Source: Loktanella sp. M215
GTDB lineage: Bacteria; Pseudomonadota; Alphaproteobacteria; Rhodobacterales; Rhodobacteraceae
Direction of reading: 5' to 3'
Length of the DNA stretch: 64,000 nt
Assembly: GCF_021735925.1 (NCBI RefSeq)
Contig: NZ_WMEA01000004.1
Span: forward strand, 248,001 to 312,000
The notes beneath the pieces were generated by a model. It saw nothing but the letters and a program-made list of their open reading frames with translations. It did not search any database and was not told the DNA's origin. Shown in pieces: positions 9,258-18,191 of the stretch. Within the stretch, counting starts at the first letter, position 1. Each line of letters opens with the position of its first letter. Made by a program: the position numbers and the translations under genes.

Positions 9258-10408
9258 TGCGGATCGCGGTCGTCTCCCATGTCCGCCACCCCATTGCCCC
9301 ACCCTTCATGGGCGGAATGGAAGCTCATTCCTGGCATCTGGCTGATGCCTTGGCTCAGGCAGGTCACGATGTCACATTGTTCGCCAGTGGTGACAGCGCC
9401 GCCGGCCTGCCGCCGGGGGTCAAACTATTCCCGGTCCTGGCCGAACATTACGACCGCCGCTTTCCTTGGCACGACTTTCACGGTACCGACATATTGAACC
9501 GTCACGTTGACGCGGGATTCGCGCGTGCCATGCAGGCGCTGCTGCAGGGCGGGTTCGACGTGATACACAACAATGCGCTGCACCGCTATCCGCCCAGGCT
9601 CGCGCGGGTTTACCGGCTGCCGATGGTGACATCGCTGCATATTCCGCCGTTCGACGCGTTGCGTAGAGCGGTCCATGAAACGGCGGCGCCGTGGTCGCGG
9701 TTCACGGTGACGTCCCATCGCCAGTTGCAGGTCTGGTGGCCCGAGGGCCCACCATCCGAGGCGACGGTCGTCTATAATGGCATCGACATGGCGCAATGGC
9801 CCTATGCTCCCGGCGGGGACGGATCGGCGATCTGGGCGGGGCGGATCACAGAAACCAAGGGGACGCATCTTGCCATCGAGGCCGCGCAGCTTGCAGGCGT
9901 GCCGCTGACGATCCATGGCACGATTGAAGACCAAAGCTACTTCGACCGCGCGGTGGCACCCTATCTGGGGGCGACGGTTCGTTATGGCGGCCATCTGGAT
10001 GGGAAGGCACTAGCGCAGGCTTACAGCGGCGCATCGGTTCTGCTGTTCACGCCATGCTGGGAGGAGCCTTTTGGACTGGCGGCGATCGAGGCTATGGCGA
10101 CGGGTTTGCCAATTGCGGCGATCTCCAGGGGAGCCGCGCCAGAAGTAATAGGGCCGGCAGGCATTTATGCCGCGCCAGACCGGATGCCGGATTTGGCGAT
10201 GGCGCTCCGGCGAGCCATGACAATCGATCCATTGGTGCCCTATCGTCAGGTGCTTGAGCGCTATGCGATGGCTCACATGATCGAAGGATATGAGGACAGT
10301 TATGTCAGAGCGATAGCAGGTGCGTCCCGGTCGGATGTGCCTGATGTAAGCTTCCCGCTGATCGAGTTGGCCATCGATGCATCCCCGGAAAATCTGCTTT
10401 ATGCGTGA
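9257..10408 (+). CDS. family 4 glycosyltransferase
   Basis: Retaining GT-B glycosyltransferase of 383 residues. Visible marks are MRIAVVSHVRHPIAPPFMGG (residues 1-20, GGxE-type N-terminal loop with ME following), VYNGIDMAQWPY near 172, IWAGRITETKGTHLAIEAA near 192 and the E-x7-E motif EEPFGLAAIEAMATGLP near 273. The ATG at 9257 shares its A with the upstream TGA (TGATG), so it is preferred to the GTG one codon earlier. It closes the sucrose-phosphate synthase operon. No terminator is obvious in the 120 bases that follow. Product not known. Confidence 0.8.
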   Translation: MRIAVVSHVRHPIAPPFMGGMEAHSWHLADALAQAGHDVTLFASGDSAAGLPPGVKLFPVLAEHYDRRFPWHDFHGTDILNRHVDAGFARAMQALLQGGFDVIHNNALHRYPPRLARVYRLPMVTSLHIPPFDALRRAVHETAAPWSRFTVTSHRQLQVWWPEGPPSEATVVYNGIDMAQWPYAPGGDGSAIWAGRITETKGTHLAIEAAQLAGVPLTIHGTIEDQSYFDRAVAPYLGATVRYGGHLDGKALAQAYSGASVLLFTPCWEEPFGLAAIEAMATGLPIAAISRGAAPEVIGPAGIYAAPDRMPDLAMALRRAMTIDPLVPYRQVLERYAMAHMIEGYEDSYVRAIAGASRSDVPDVSFPLIELAIDASPENLLYA

Positions 10409-10532
10409 CAAAGCTACTCCGGACGCCAAGGCCATAAGAGGTGGTTCGGTCTAATGTGACATCAGCGCACTAGCGATCGGCGCACATACGCGCACCTGCC
10501 GTAAAACAGAGCTATGGCACCGCAAACGCGAT

Positions 10533-10796
10533 TTAGCACCGATCTGCGCCAGATGCATTTTCGCGGTTCAGTCGTTCCACGATATCTAAGATTTGACGCA
10601 TCTCCTCTGCCAGATTGGCCTCAATTGCGAAGGCAGGGGAGGCATCACCCATACCGGGGTCTTCGTCAGGTATTTCGACGACACTCTTATCACGCAACCA
10701 CCCTGTCAGCGTGTCGCCGTGTGCCTGTATCAGGCGGGCCAGAATCTGGCGCTGCGCGATCAGTCGACCTTCCAGCCCGTCGAGCGTTGTTGTCAT
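10533..10796 (-). CDS. small hypothetical protein
   Basis: I do not recognise this 87-residue protein. It starts MTTTLDGLEGRLIAQRQILAR and is mostly charged helix, with a hydrophilic middle (VEIPDEDPGMGD) and a second helix (EANLAEEMRQILDIVERL). The start at 10796 is chosen because AAGGG lies about 9 bases upstream. It follows the P450 gene on the same strand after 64 bases and may be cotranscribed. No membrane segment or signal peptide is visible. Confidence 0.5.
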   Translation of the reverse strand: MTTTLDGLEGRLIAQRQILARLIQAHGDTLTGWLRDKSVVEIPDEDPGMGDASPAFAIEANLAEEMRQILDIVERLNRENASGADRC

Positions 10797-10860
10797 TTTT
10801 GGATCCCTTACATTCTGGGTCAGGTTGATGCTGTGACAGCAAAACAAATGGCAAAGAGCA

Positions 10861-12075
10861 TTAATTTGGTACCTCAACAATGAATCTGTCTTTCGGAAGA
10901 GCGGGTAGCTTAAACATGTTTAGGTCAAGGTTCTGATCCGGTAATGCCCGCCAATCAATACGTTCAATAAGAATGCGCGTAGCCGCAACCATCAGATCCT
11001 GCGTGACCCATTCGCCAGGGCACCGGTGATTGTTTGCGTGATCACCGCCACCTTGCGGGACCATCGTAAAGGGGTCACCGGACCAATCCTTGAAGCGTTC
11101 CGGCCGAAAGACGTCGGGATCATTCCACGCCGTGTGATCCCGGTTCGTGCCCCATATCTCCAATGCGACGAGCCCATTCGCTGCAATGTGATGCTTTCGC
11201 CATTGCGTAGCAGCACGCGCTCGCGCCGCGAGAAGCGGAAAGAAGGGAGCCGTTCGCCGCACTTCCTGGATAAACCACATCGTGCGTGCGGGATCGAGAC
11301 GCAGGGCCGATACCTCCAGCGGGCGGGTCGCAAGCGTTACAGCGACAAAAGTCAGAAAAGCAGAAATGGCTACGAAGGGACGCAGCACATTGAGGAGCTC
11401 GACTGCTGCGACATGCTCGTCGAGTAAATTGCCCTCCAGATCACGCCACGTGGCGATCCGGTGAACGACCGATCCGGTCCTTGTTGCTGCTCGGCCAGAC
11501 CGGGCATCTGCAATTCTTCCGGCAGCCCAGCGGTCCGCGCGTTTGCGCGCCCATCGTGCCAAGAGCTGGCGATGATCGACAGCACCCGCATGTTCGAAGA
11601 GATGCGACAGCATCCGGCTGTGCGCTGGGATTTCCCCGTCGGTCAGCGGCGTGCCCGCCCAGTCACAAACACTGCGTGTCAAAATACGTTCGAACGCATC
11701 CTGCAGAACGATCCGCCCTGGCTTTCGCAGAAGTGCATTTATGGCGGCAACTGTCTGTCGGGTCAGATCGTCGGTGCGGCCCGGACCAACAAGGTCAAGG
11801 AACAACGCTTTGCGATGCCGATGTGCCGCGTCGTCCAGCCCCTGAACGCCACCTTCGCCAAACAACGTCTTCTTGAGAAAGCCGGGTGCCGCGCCGTGGC
11901 GTTTGAATACGGTCGTATCGTAGAAAAAGCGCGCCGCCTCCACGCCGCTCAGGAATACTGTCGGTTCCAGCATCAAGCGCGATTTGAACGCGTCACTGCC
12001 GATTTTGGCGCATGTTTTGCCGACAAAGCGGTAGGGGTCGCGTCGCAGGTGCAGAGTGCTGTCAAACGGTGCCAT
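10861..12075 (-). CDS. cytochrome P450, CYP152-type fatty acid peroxygenase
   Basis: Heme protein of about 404 residues resembling the CYP152 peroxygenases, which use hydrogen peroxide to hydroxylate or decarboxylate fatty acids. The marks are RHGAAPGFLKKTLFGEGGVQ near residue 60, the I-helix NVLRPFVAISAF near 245 in which Arg-Pro replaces the usual acid-Thr pair (the Arg binds substrate carboxylate), EVRRTAPFFP (ExxR) near 285, FRPERF near 335 and the heme loop QGGGDHANNHRCPGEW with the Cys ligand near 363. The start is uncertain: 12075 (MAPFDST) fits family length, but the frame is open up to 12159 and neither site has a good Shine-Dalgarno. It lies downstream of the dehydrogenase operon on the same strand. 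Confidence 0.85.
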   Translation of the reverse strand: MAPFDSTLHLRRDPYRFVGKTCAKIGSDAFKSRLMLEPTVFLSGVEAARFFYDTTVFKRHGAAPGFLKKTLFGEGGVQGLDDAAHRHRKALFLDLVGPGRTDDLTRQTVAAINALLRKPGRIVLQDAFERILTRSVCDWAGTPLTDGEIPAHSRMLSHLFEHAGAVDHRQLLARWARKRADRWAAGRIADARSGRAATRTGSVVHRIATWRDLEGNLLDEHVAAVELLNVLRPFVAISAFLTFVAVTLATRPLEVSALRLDPARTMWFIQEVRRTAPFFPLLAARARAATQWRKHHIAANGLVALEIWGTNRDHTAWNDPDVFRPERFKDWSGDPFTMVPQGGGDHANNHRCPGEWVTQDLMVAATRILIERIDWRALPDQNLDLNMFKLPALPKDRFIVEVPN

Positions 12076-12251
12076 CGGTTGAGATATCCATCTTGAGATC
12101 AGGCAAACCAGCTGAGTTCCATCAGCCGTGTTGGTGGGGTGGCAGTGCACCGTCAACAATCATGAAGTGCTGCATTAACTGCGTCCGCTATCTGATTGAA
12201 GGCACGTACAAAATCTATATCGCCTGATGTTTTCATAAAGTGTCGTCACGT

Positions 12252-13037
12252 TTACTTGCTTTTGCCATCAGGCTCCACCTGGCTCCTGTGCAGCATGGCC
12301 TTTATGCTGCCAGGCACGATGCCAGAAAGCATTTTTGATACCGTCCACGCGACACCGGGGACCTTGGCGCGATCACCACGCATCATGGCATCATAGCCCG
12401 CACGCGCGACCTGCGTGGGATCATCCTTGTTGTCGCTGCGACCGATGGGCGTATCGCCGAGATCGTTACGGTCAAAGATCTTCGTTTCTACAGGTCCCGG
12501 CATCAGGCATGTCAACGTGACGCCGTTGCCCTCCCATTCATCGCCGAGCGCAGCGCACAGGCTGTTGATATAGGCCTTGGTCGCGTCATAGACGGCGTCG
12601 TAGGGTCCCGGCACATAGCCACCGATAGAGCCTGTGACCAGAATGCGACCCTGACCCCGCCTGGCCATACGCTGTCCGACACGGTGCAGCGTATTGGTTG
12701 TCTGAAAGATGTTGAGGTCAATCAATGCTTCGACATCGTCCCAGTCCTGTTCGTGAAACGCCCGGCCAAGGGCGCGGCCAGCGTTGGCAAAAAACAGGTC
12801 GGGTTCGCGCTCGCCGATCCTGTCCCACAGCGCGGTCATGCCGTCAGCTGTTGCAAGGTCGGTCTGCACAGCCTCGATGATCCCGCCAAGGCGGCGCAAC
12901 TTCTCGGCAGCCTCCTCAATCTGAGGCTCATCCGCGCAGATCAGCAGGTCGTAGCCGTCTTCGACCGCGATGCGGGCCAGTTGATACCCGATACCGCTGG
13001 ATGCACCGGTGACAACGGCAAAACCCTTCGTCGACAT
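12252..13037 (-). CDS. short-chain dehydrogenase/reductase (second of tandem pair)
   Basis: NAD(P)-dependent oxidoreductase of 261 residues. The cofactor motif TGASSGIG is at residues 10-17, the NAG-type motif FANAGRALG near 85, catalytic Ser in VTGSIGG near 135 and the YDATK active-site pair near 150. A C-terminal tail (VAWTVSKMLSGIVPGSIKAML) resembles that of its neighbour. It starts one base after the stop of the upstream paralogue, so the two are cotranscribed. Substrate unknown. The two proteins share length, tail and spacing of motifs, and probably arose by tandem duplication. Confidence 0.88.
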   Translation of the reverse strand: MSTKGFAVVTGASSGIGYQLARIAVEDGYDLLICADEPQIEEAAEKLRRLGGIIEAVQTDLATADGMTALWDRIGEREPDLFFANAGRALGRAFHEQDWDDVEALIDLNIFQTTNTLHRVGQRMARRGQGRILVTGSIGGYVPGPYDAVYDATKAYINSLCAALGDEWEGNGVTLTCLMPGPVETKIFDRNDLGDTPIGRSDNKDDPTQVARAGYDAMMRGDRAKVPGVAWTVSKMLSGIVPGSIKAMLHRSQVEPDGKSK

Positions 13038-13038
13038 G

Positions 13039-13821
13039 TTATTTCCCTCCGCTGTTTGGCTCGGCCATCCGGCGGTGAAGCTGCGCCATGACGCTGTCTG
13101 GCAGGATATTGGCCATCGCGGCCTGGATCTTGTTCATCATGCCGGGCGTGACGCCGCTGCTGCCGCGCATCATCGCGTCATAACCAGCCTTCGCCACGGC
13201 CGCGGGATCGGCCTTGCCGTCGCTTTGGCCGACGGGCGTGTCCTCCATCCCGGCACGGCTGAAAAATTCCGTATCCGTTGGTCCGGGCATCAGGCAGGTC
13301 ACGGTAATACCGGTGTCCTGCACTTCGTTCCGCAAGGCCCAGCTCAGGTTGTCGAGATAGGCCTTCGTCGCGTTGTATACCGCCTGAAAGCTACCGGGCA
13401 TTAACCCTGCGATGGAGCCGGTAATGAGAATACGTCCCTCGCCACGTTGGCGCATTTTCCGGATCGTCCGGTGCAAGAGCGCCGTGGTGCCGGCGACGTT
13501 CAGATCGATCACGGGTTTGACGTCGTCCCAGTCCTGTTCAAGGAAGGCATGACCCAGCCCGATACCGGCATTGGCGCACAGGTAATCGACGTCCCGGTCC
13601 CCGATCGCGGACCACAACGCATCGATACCCGCTCTTGTCCCCAGGTCGGCTTCGACCACCTCAACATTGACCTGCGTGCGTAATTGTTCTGCCACCTCTA
13701 CGATCCGGGATTCATTGGCGCAGACAATCAGGTCGTGCCCGTACAATGCAAACCGCTTTGCCAGCTCAAGACCAATGCCGGTCGAGGCGCCGGTCACGAC
13801 GGCCAATTGTGCGGTACTCAT
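13039..13821 (-). CDS. short-chain dehydrogenase/reductase (first of tandem pair)
   Basis: NAD(P)-dependent oxidoreductase of 260 residues, paralogue of the next gene. TGASTGIG is at residues 10-17, CANAGIG near 85, TGSIAG near 135 and YNATK near 150, giving the complete Ser-Tyr-Lys set. Its ATG overlaps the stop of the alcohol dehydrogenase gene by 4 bases. With that dehydrogenase and the SRPBCC gene it forms one transcription unit starting near 15.7 kb. Confidence 0.88.
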   Translation of the reverse strand: MSTAQLAVVTGASTGIGLELAKRFALYGHDLIVCANESRIVEVAEQLRTQVNVEVVEADLGTRAGIDALWSAIGDRDVDYLCANAGIGLGHAFLEQDWDDVKPVIDLNVAGTTALLHRTIRKMRQRGEGRILITGSIAGLMPGSFQAVYNATKAYLDNLSWALRNEVQDTGITVTCLMPGPTDTEFFSRAGMEDTPVGQSDGKADPAAVAKAGYDAMMRGSSGVTPGMMNKIQAAMANILPDSVMAQLHRRMAEPNSGGK

Positions 13822-15001
13822 GACGCTGTGCTCGGCTTCAGAACGACCTTAGTCCAATCATTCTGGTTATAGCGGAAATTTTCGTACCCCCGTGCGGCGT
13901 CTTCCAGCGGGAGACGGTGCGAGATCATAAAGCGGCTGTCGATCTGCCCTTCACCGATGCGTTGCAAAAGCTCCTTGAGGTAACGTTGCACGTGGGTCTG
14001 ACCGGTCCGGATCTGCAGACCCTTTTCCATCATGGCGCCTAACGGAAACTTGTCGAGGAATCCGCCATAGACACCCGGGATCGAGACACGTCCCCCTTTG
14101 CGGACGGCCAAAATCGCTTCTCTCAGCGCGTGACCACCATCGGCCCCAATCCCGACGGTCTGCTTGATATCATCCATGACCGCATCGGGCGTCATGCCGT
14201 GACTTTCCATACCGACGGCGTCGATCACAGCATCGGGCCCCATGCCACCTGACATTTCCATCAGGGCCTCGAGAACATGGGTCTGTTTGTAGTCGATGAC
14301 ATCGGCACCAAGGTCACGGGCCAGTTTCAGGCGATTGGGATAATGATCGATGGCGATCACCTTGTGCGCGCCCATCAGCAGGGCACTTTGGATTGCGAAC
14401 AGTCCGACGGGCCCACACCCCCAAACGGCGACCGTGTCACCCTGTTCAATCTGGGCGTTTTCCGCGGCCATCCAGCCGGTTGGTAGAATATCGGACAGGA
14501 ACAACACGTCATCGTCCTCCATCCCGTCGGGGATCACGATGGGTCCGACGTCGGAGTAGGGCACACGAACGTATTCCGCCTGACCACCGGGATAACCTCC
14601 GGTCAGATGCGAATATCCAAAAAGCCCGCTCAACGCATGACCGTAAAGCGGTTCAGTCAGATCCTGGTTGTCGACAGGATTGGAATTGGCGCAGGCAGAG
14701 AATTGCAGTTGCTTGCAGTGAAAGCACCCCCCCACAGGAAATCGTGAAGGGCACGACAACCCGCTGGCCCTTTTTGCAACGTACTACCCGGCCCCACGTC
14801 GACCACACGGCCCATGAATTCATGACCCAGAATATCGCCGGATTTCAGCCCAGGTATGACGGCATCGTAGAGGTGCAGATCAGACCCACAGATCGCAGTC
14901 GAGGTCACTTCGATGATCGCATCACGTGGGTTGACGATTTCAGGATCGGGCAACGTTTCCACCCGGACGTCGTGCTTTCCCTGCCAAGTCAAAGCGCGCA
15001 T
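13818..15001 (-). pseudogene. zinc-dependent alcohol dehydrogenase, two one-base frameshifts
   Basis: Medium-chain dehydrogenase of the glutathione-independent formaldehyde dehydrogenase type, about 393 residues after repair. The N-terminal part from ATG 15001 has [13 protein letters not shown] (catalytic zinc Cys) and [12 protein letters not shown]; the C-terminal part has the Rossmann loop VWGCGPVGLFAIQ and a family C-terminus at 13818. Between them the frame is lost twice: one G too many at the GGG/CCC run 14768-14770 and one in the seven-base run 14727-14733. Removing both gives [21 protein letters not shown], the structural zinc lobe. Both sites are homopolymers, so sequence error is likely. 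It follows the SRPBCC gene by 2 bases and overlaps the SDR gene. Confidence 0.85.
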
Positions 15002-15002
15002 T

Positions 15003-15690
15003 TCACTGACCTTCCTGTTCGGTTTTGCGATTTCGGTTTGTCGCGATCTCTCCGGTTTCCATGATCATCTTGAGCCGCTTAAGGTCTCTGCGACCCTGAA
15101 CACTTGGCTCGCGCTGAAAGAGCTTGGCAACCATGCGACCCAGTGTTCCGGCCGGGGGGATCATAGACAATTATAGCCTCGACTTCAGTGCCCCGTTCGC
15201 CAGGCGCATCGCGAAACAACACCTTGCCACGGGTTTCGATCTGAGAGCCTTCCGTCGATGACCACGCGATTTCTTCGCCGGCTCGATCGGAGACGATCCG
15301 GGTGACAATTTCCACGCTCTGGCCCGGCGCATCGATCTCCCAGTGGCACAGGTCGCCGACGGTCCGTACGGATGTGATGTTTTCCATGAATCTGGCGAGG
15401 TTGCCGAAATTGCGATAGAAATCGTAGACCTCATGACGAGGCTTGCCGATCGTCACGGTTTTTCCGGTAACGGCAAAATTTCCAAAGTACGATTGTCGGG
15501 CGGTCCGACCGGGCGCGTCGTCCGGAAAGCGTGCCAGTTCATCACGGCGGGAGCGCGCGATGGCGAGCATTCCTGCAGTCCCGACGACCATAGCGACGCC
15601 GAGGGTCCACCACATTGCGCCTGTATCAGATCGGTCGTCCGTAGGATCCAGATCCGCATCTCGCCAATTCCTAATGTCACGATCGATCAT
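15003..15690 (-). pseudogene. SRPBCC (cyclase/dehydrase-like) membrane-anchored protein, one frameshift
   Basis: Protein with an N-terminal membrane helix (MWWTLGVAMVVGTAGMLAIA, residues 26-45) and a C-terminal SRPBCC/START-like ligand-binding domain (EVYDFYRNFGNLARFMENI near residue 86). The sequence is cut at a run of six C/G bases (15154-15159). With five, it continues as DPPAGTLGRMVAKLFQREP and [18 protein letters not shown] and ends at 15003, two bases before the alcohol dehydrogenase ATG. As written the frame instead ends near 15079. Proteins of this type are often under general stress control, and an EcfG-like site lies upstream. Ligand unknown. Confidence 0.8.
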
Positions 15691-15786
15691 GACGTACCTC
15701 CGAGCACAGTTTTGCTAACCAAGTCTGCGACGCCCGAATGCAATTGTAACGATGAGAATGTCGGCCGGGCAACACCGTGATTAAGT

Positions 15787-15811
15787 AATGCCTCATCGTT
15801 CAGATCGTTCC
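15787..15811 (-). promoter_or_regulatory. EcfG-like promoter upstream of the SRPBCC operon
   Basis: Minus strand GGAAC (15811-15807), 16 bases, CATT (15790-15787), about 97 bases before the ATG at 15690. It is the same GGAAC-N16-CATT variant as upstream of glgE. The 394-base gap between the two divergent operons holds this site and a second one on the plus strand; I see nothing else in it. Confidence 0.42.
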
Positions 15812-16022
15812 ACCATGTTAACAAAGAATTATTGTGGAATGATCGGCTCAAGATCGTAAATATAGTTTAAGAATCAAGTTAAATGCGCGCACGCGTCATC
15901 TGCCAGCTCGGTAGTTTGACATTATATGTGACATTTAGTTTCGTCTTCATTACAGTTTAAAATCCACAAGAAATATATTACCGGCTTTGTGAATTAAGAT
16001 GGGTATGGAACAAGATTGGGCA

Positions 16023-16047
16023 GGAACTTATGTTTATTCAACGGGTT
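16023..16047 (+). promoter_or_regulatory. EcfG-like promoter upstream of the DUF2231 gene
   Basis: GGAAC (16023-16027), 16 bases, GGTT (16044-16047), 38 bases before the ATG at 16085. It matches GGAAC-N16-CGTT except for the first -10 base. The two EcfG-like sites in this intergenic region point in opposite directions. Confidence 0.45.
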
Positions 16048-16084
16048 TGTTTTTGAGTTTTCATTCTGGATTGGATGCTTTGAA

Positions 16085-16540
16085 ATGGCTCTCACTCACC
16101 CCAGATCAACCGCCGCCATCGCGGGACACCCCATTCATGGGATGTTGGTTGTGTTCCCGCTGACCTGTTTCACGCTGACGCTGTTCACTGATCTTGCCTA
16201 TTGGCAAACGAGTGACCTGATGTGGCAAAACTTCAGCGCCTGGCTGCTGTTCGCAGGCCTCGTGTTTGGCGGACTTGCGGCATTGGCAGGTCTCGTTGAT
16301 CTGGTTGCAAACCCCAGGATTCGCGCGATTTCGACCGCGTGGGTTCATGCCGTGGGCAACATCTGTGTATTACTTCTTGCCCTTCTGAACAGTCTGGTCC
16401 ACGCCGGTGACGGCTGGACAGCGGTCGTCCCTTGGGGACTGGCATTGTCTGCGCTCACCGTCGCCATCATGGTATTCACAGGCTGGCTGGGTGCTTCTCT
16501 TGTTCATCAATATGGCGTTGGAGTTGCGCAAAATGACTAA
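16085..16540 (+). CDS. DUF2231 membrane protein
   Basis: Integral membrane protein of 151 residues with four hydrophobic segments. AGHPIHGMLVVFPL near residues 12-25 is the hallmark of the DUF2231 family, followed by LWQNFSAWLLFAGLVFGGLAALAG-type helices and a conserved His at the WVHAVGN block. Function is not established; such genes often sit beside stress or PQQ/sugar-oxidising genes. The start at 16085 gives the normal family N-terminus. The 3' end overlaps the sorbosone-dehydrogenase-like gene by 8 bases, so the two are coupled. Confidence 0.8.
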   Translation: MALTHPRSTAAIAGHPIHGMLVVFPLTCFTLTLFTDLAYWQTSDLMWQNFSAWLLFAGLVFGGLAALAGLVDLVANPRIRAISTAWVHAVGNICVLLLALLNSLVHAGDGWTAVVPWGLALSALTVAIMVFTGWLGASLVHQYGVGVAQND

Positions 16541-18014
16541 CCATACGTACGTCAGACGGGCAGGGTTGCTCGCAACCTGCCTTGCCGCAACACTTGCTTC
16601 ATCCGCGTCCGGGCAGTCCAGCGAATTTGATGTCTCCAGTCAGATCGGACCTGCCCCGGTCTTGCCCGCGCCGCAGCGCTCTTTGATCCCAAGCACCAAG
16701 ATCGCCGAGGTGATTGGGTGGGAGGATGGCCAGTCGCCAACGGTCCCTGACGGGCTGGCAGTTACAGCCTTCGCGACCGATCTTGCCAATCCACGAACAG
16801 TCCACACATTGCCCAATGGCGATGTCCTCGTCGTACAGGGGCAGAAGCCCCCGGGTGAACCCCAATCCAGGCCAAAGGACTTTATTCGCGGCTGGATCAT
16901 GGCGTTGGCCCATGGGTCCGGAGGGGATGACCCCAAAAAAGACAGCAATCTGATCACCCTGTTGCAGGACACCAATCGTGACGGCACGGTCGATAACCGC
17001 ATCGATCTGCTGACTGGGCTCAACGCGCCTTTCGGCGTAGCTTGGACCGATGACACGCTTTACGTGGCAGCCACCGATGAAATCCTGTCCTATCCTTATA
17101 AGCTCGGCCAGACTGAAATTACCGCCCCCCCGACAAAACTGACATCGTTGCCTGGCGGTCCGATCGACCACCACTGGACGAAGGATCTGGCCCTCAGTCC
17201 AGATGGCACAAAACTCTACGTTGGTATCGGTTCAAATTCGAACATCGTGGAGAATGGATTAGAGGCGGAACGCGGCCGCGCCGCCATCTGGGAAGTGGAC
17301 CGCAAGACCGGGGCGAGCAGGCCGTTCGCCACGGGTCTGCGGAACCCGAACGGTTTAACCTTCGAGCCCGAAACCGGCGCACTGTGGGCAGTTGTGAACG
17401 AGCGCGACGAGCTTGGTCCAAATCTGGTGCCCGACTACATGACATCAGTGACAGACGGCGCCTTCTATGGTTGGCCATGGAGTTATTACGGCGACCATGT
17501 GGACGAACGCGTGCATCCCCAAAGGCCTGATATGGTGGCCACGGCAATTCCGCCGGATTACGCCTTGTCCAGCCATGTCGCCCCGCTCGGCATGACATTC
17601 AGCATGAACGCGGCAATGCCGGAGCCCTATGCACATGGTGCATTTGTCGGTGAGCACGGCAGTTGGAACCGCGACAGCTTTCACGGTTATAAAGTCGTTT
17701 ATGTGCCTTTCGAGAACGGTGAACCCGCGGGGAAGGCGGTCGATGTTGTTACAGGATTCCTCGACGGAGACACAACGCACGGCCGTCCCGTCGGTGTTGG
17801 TATCGACGGGACTGGTGCTCTGCTGGTGGTCGATGATGTCGGCAATACCGTCTGGCGGGTCGCCGTATCGGACGGTCGTGTGACAGACCAAGCGATCGGC
17901 ACAGACAACGTAAAATCTGAAGCCACTGAAGCTGCACCTGCTTCGACGGAAAATCCGAATGTCGATGTCACAACACGCCAAAGTACAGAGGACTCAACTG
18001 GAACAAGCAACTGA
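16533..18014 (+). CDS. exported sorbosone/glucose dehydrogenase-like beta-propeller protein
   Basis: Periplasmic six-bladed propeller of 493 residues in the PQQ-dependent glucose/sorbosone dehydrogenase superfamily. Residues 1-27 are a signal peptide ending ASSASG/Q. Family marks are GLRNPNGLTFEPETGALW near 270, NERDELGPNLVPDYM near 290, GFYGWPWS-like FYGWPWSYYG near 310, HVAPLGMTF near 350, GEHGSWNRD near 373 and GRPVGVGIDGTGALLVVDD near 418. It probably oxidises a sugar or sugar aldehyde. The last 40 residues are a Thr/Glu/Ser-rich tail. The ATG at 16533 overlaps the DUF2231 stop; an in-frame ATG at 16512 is possible but would spoil the signal peptide start. Confidence 0.85.
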   Translation: MTNHTYVRRAGLLATCLAATLASSASGQSSEFDVSSQIGPAPVLPAPQRSLIPSTKIAEVIGWEDGQSPTVPDGLAVTAFATDLANPRTVHTLPNGDVLVVQGQKPPGEPQSRPKDFIRGWIMALAHGSGGDDPKKDSNLITLLQDTNRDGTVDNRIDLLTGLNAPFGVAWTDDTLYVAATDEILSYPYKLGQTEITAPPTKLTSLPGGPIDHHWTKDLALSPDGTKLYVGIGSNSNIVENGLEAERGRAAIWEVDRKTGASRPFATGLRNPNGLTFEPETGALWAVVNERDELGPNLVPDYMTSVTDGAFYGWPWSYYGDHVDERVHPQRPDMVATAIPPDYALSSHVAPLGMTFSMNAAMPEPYAHGAFVGEHGSWNRDSFHGYKVVYVPFENGEPAGKAVDVVTGFLDGDTTHGRPVGVGIDGTGALLVVDDVGNTVWRVAVSDGRVTDQAIGTDNVKSEATEAAPASTENPNVDVTTRQSTEDSTGTSN

Positions 18015-18191
18015 GATTCCGGTGGCACGGCATATTTTGTAATGCTGCGCCGCTATTCCCAGAACTGCTCAGCTATTTATGACGAAGACGGCCAGCTAAT
18101 TTGGATGACCTACGGACCATAGCGGCAACAACATGTTTCGTATCCGCTGCAGCGCGTCAGGCGCAGGATAAAACCCGAAAGGACAACCGAC

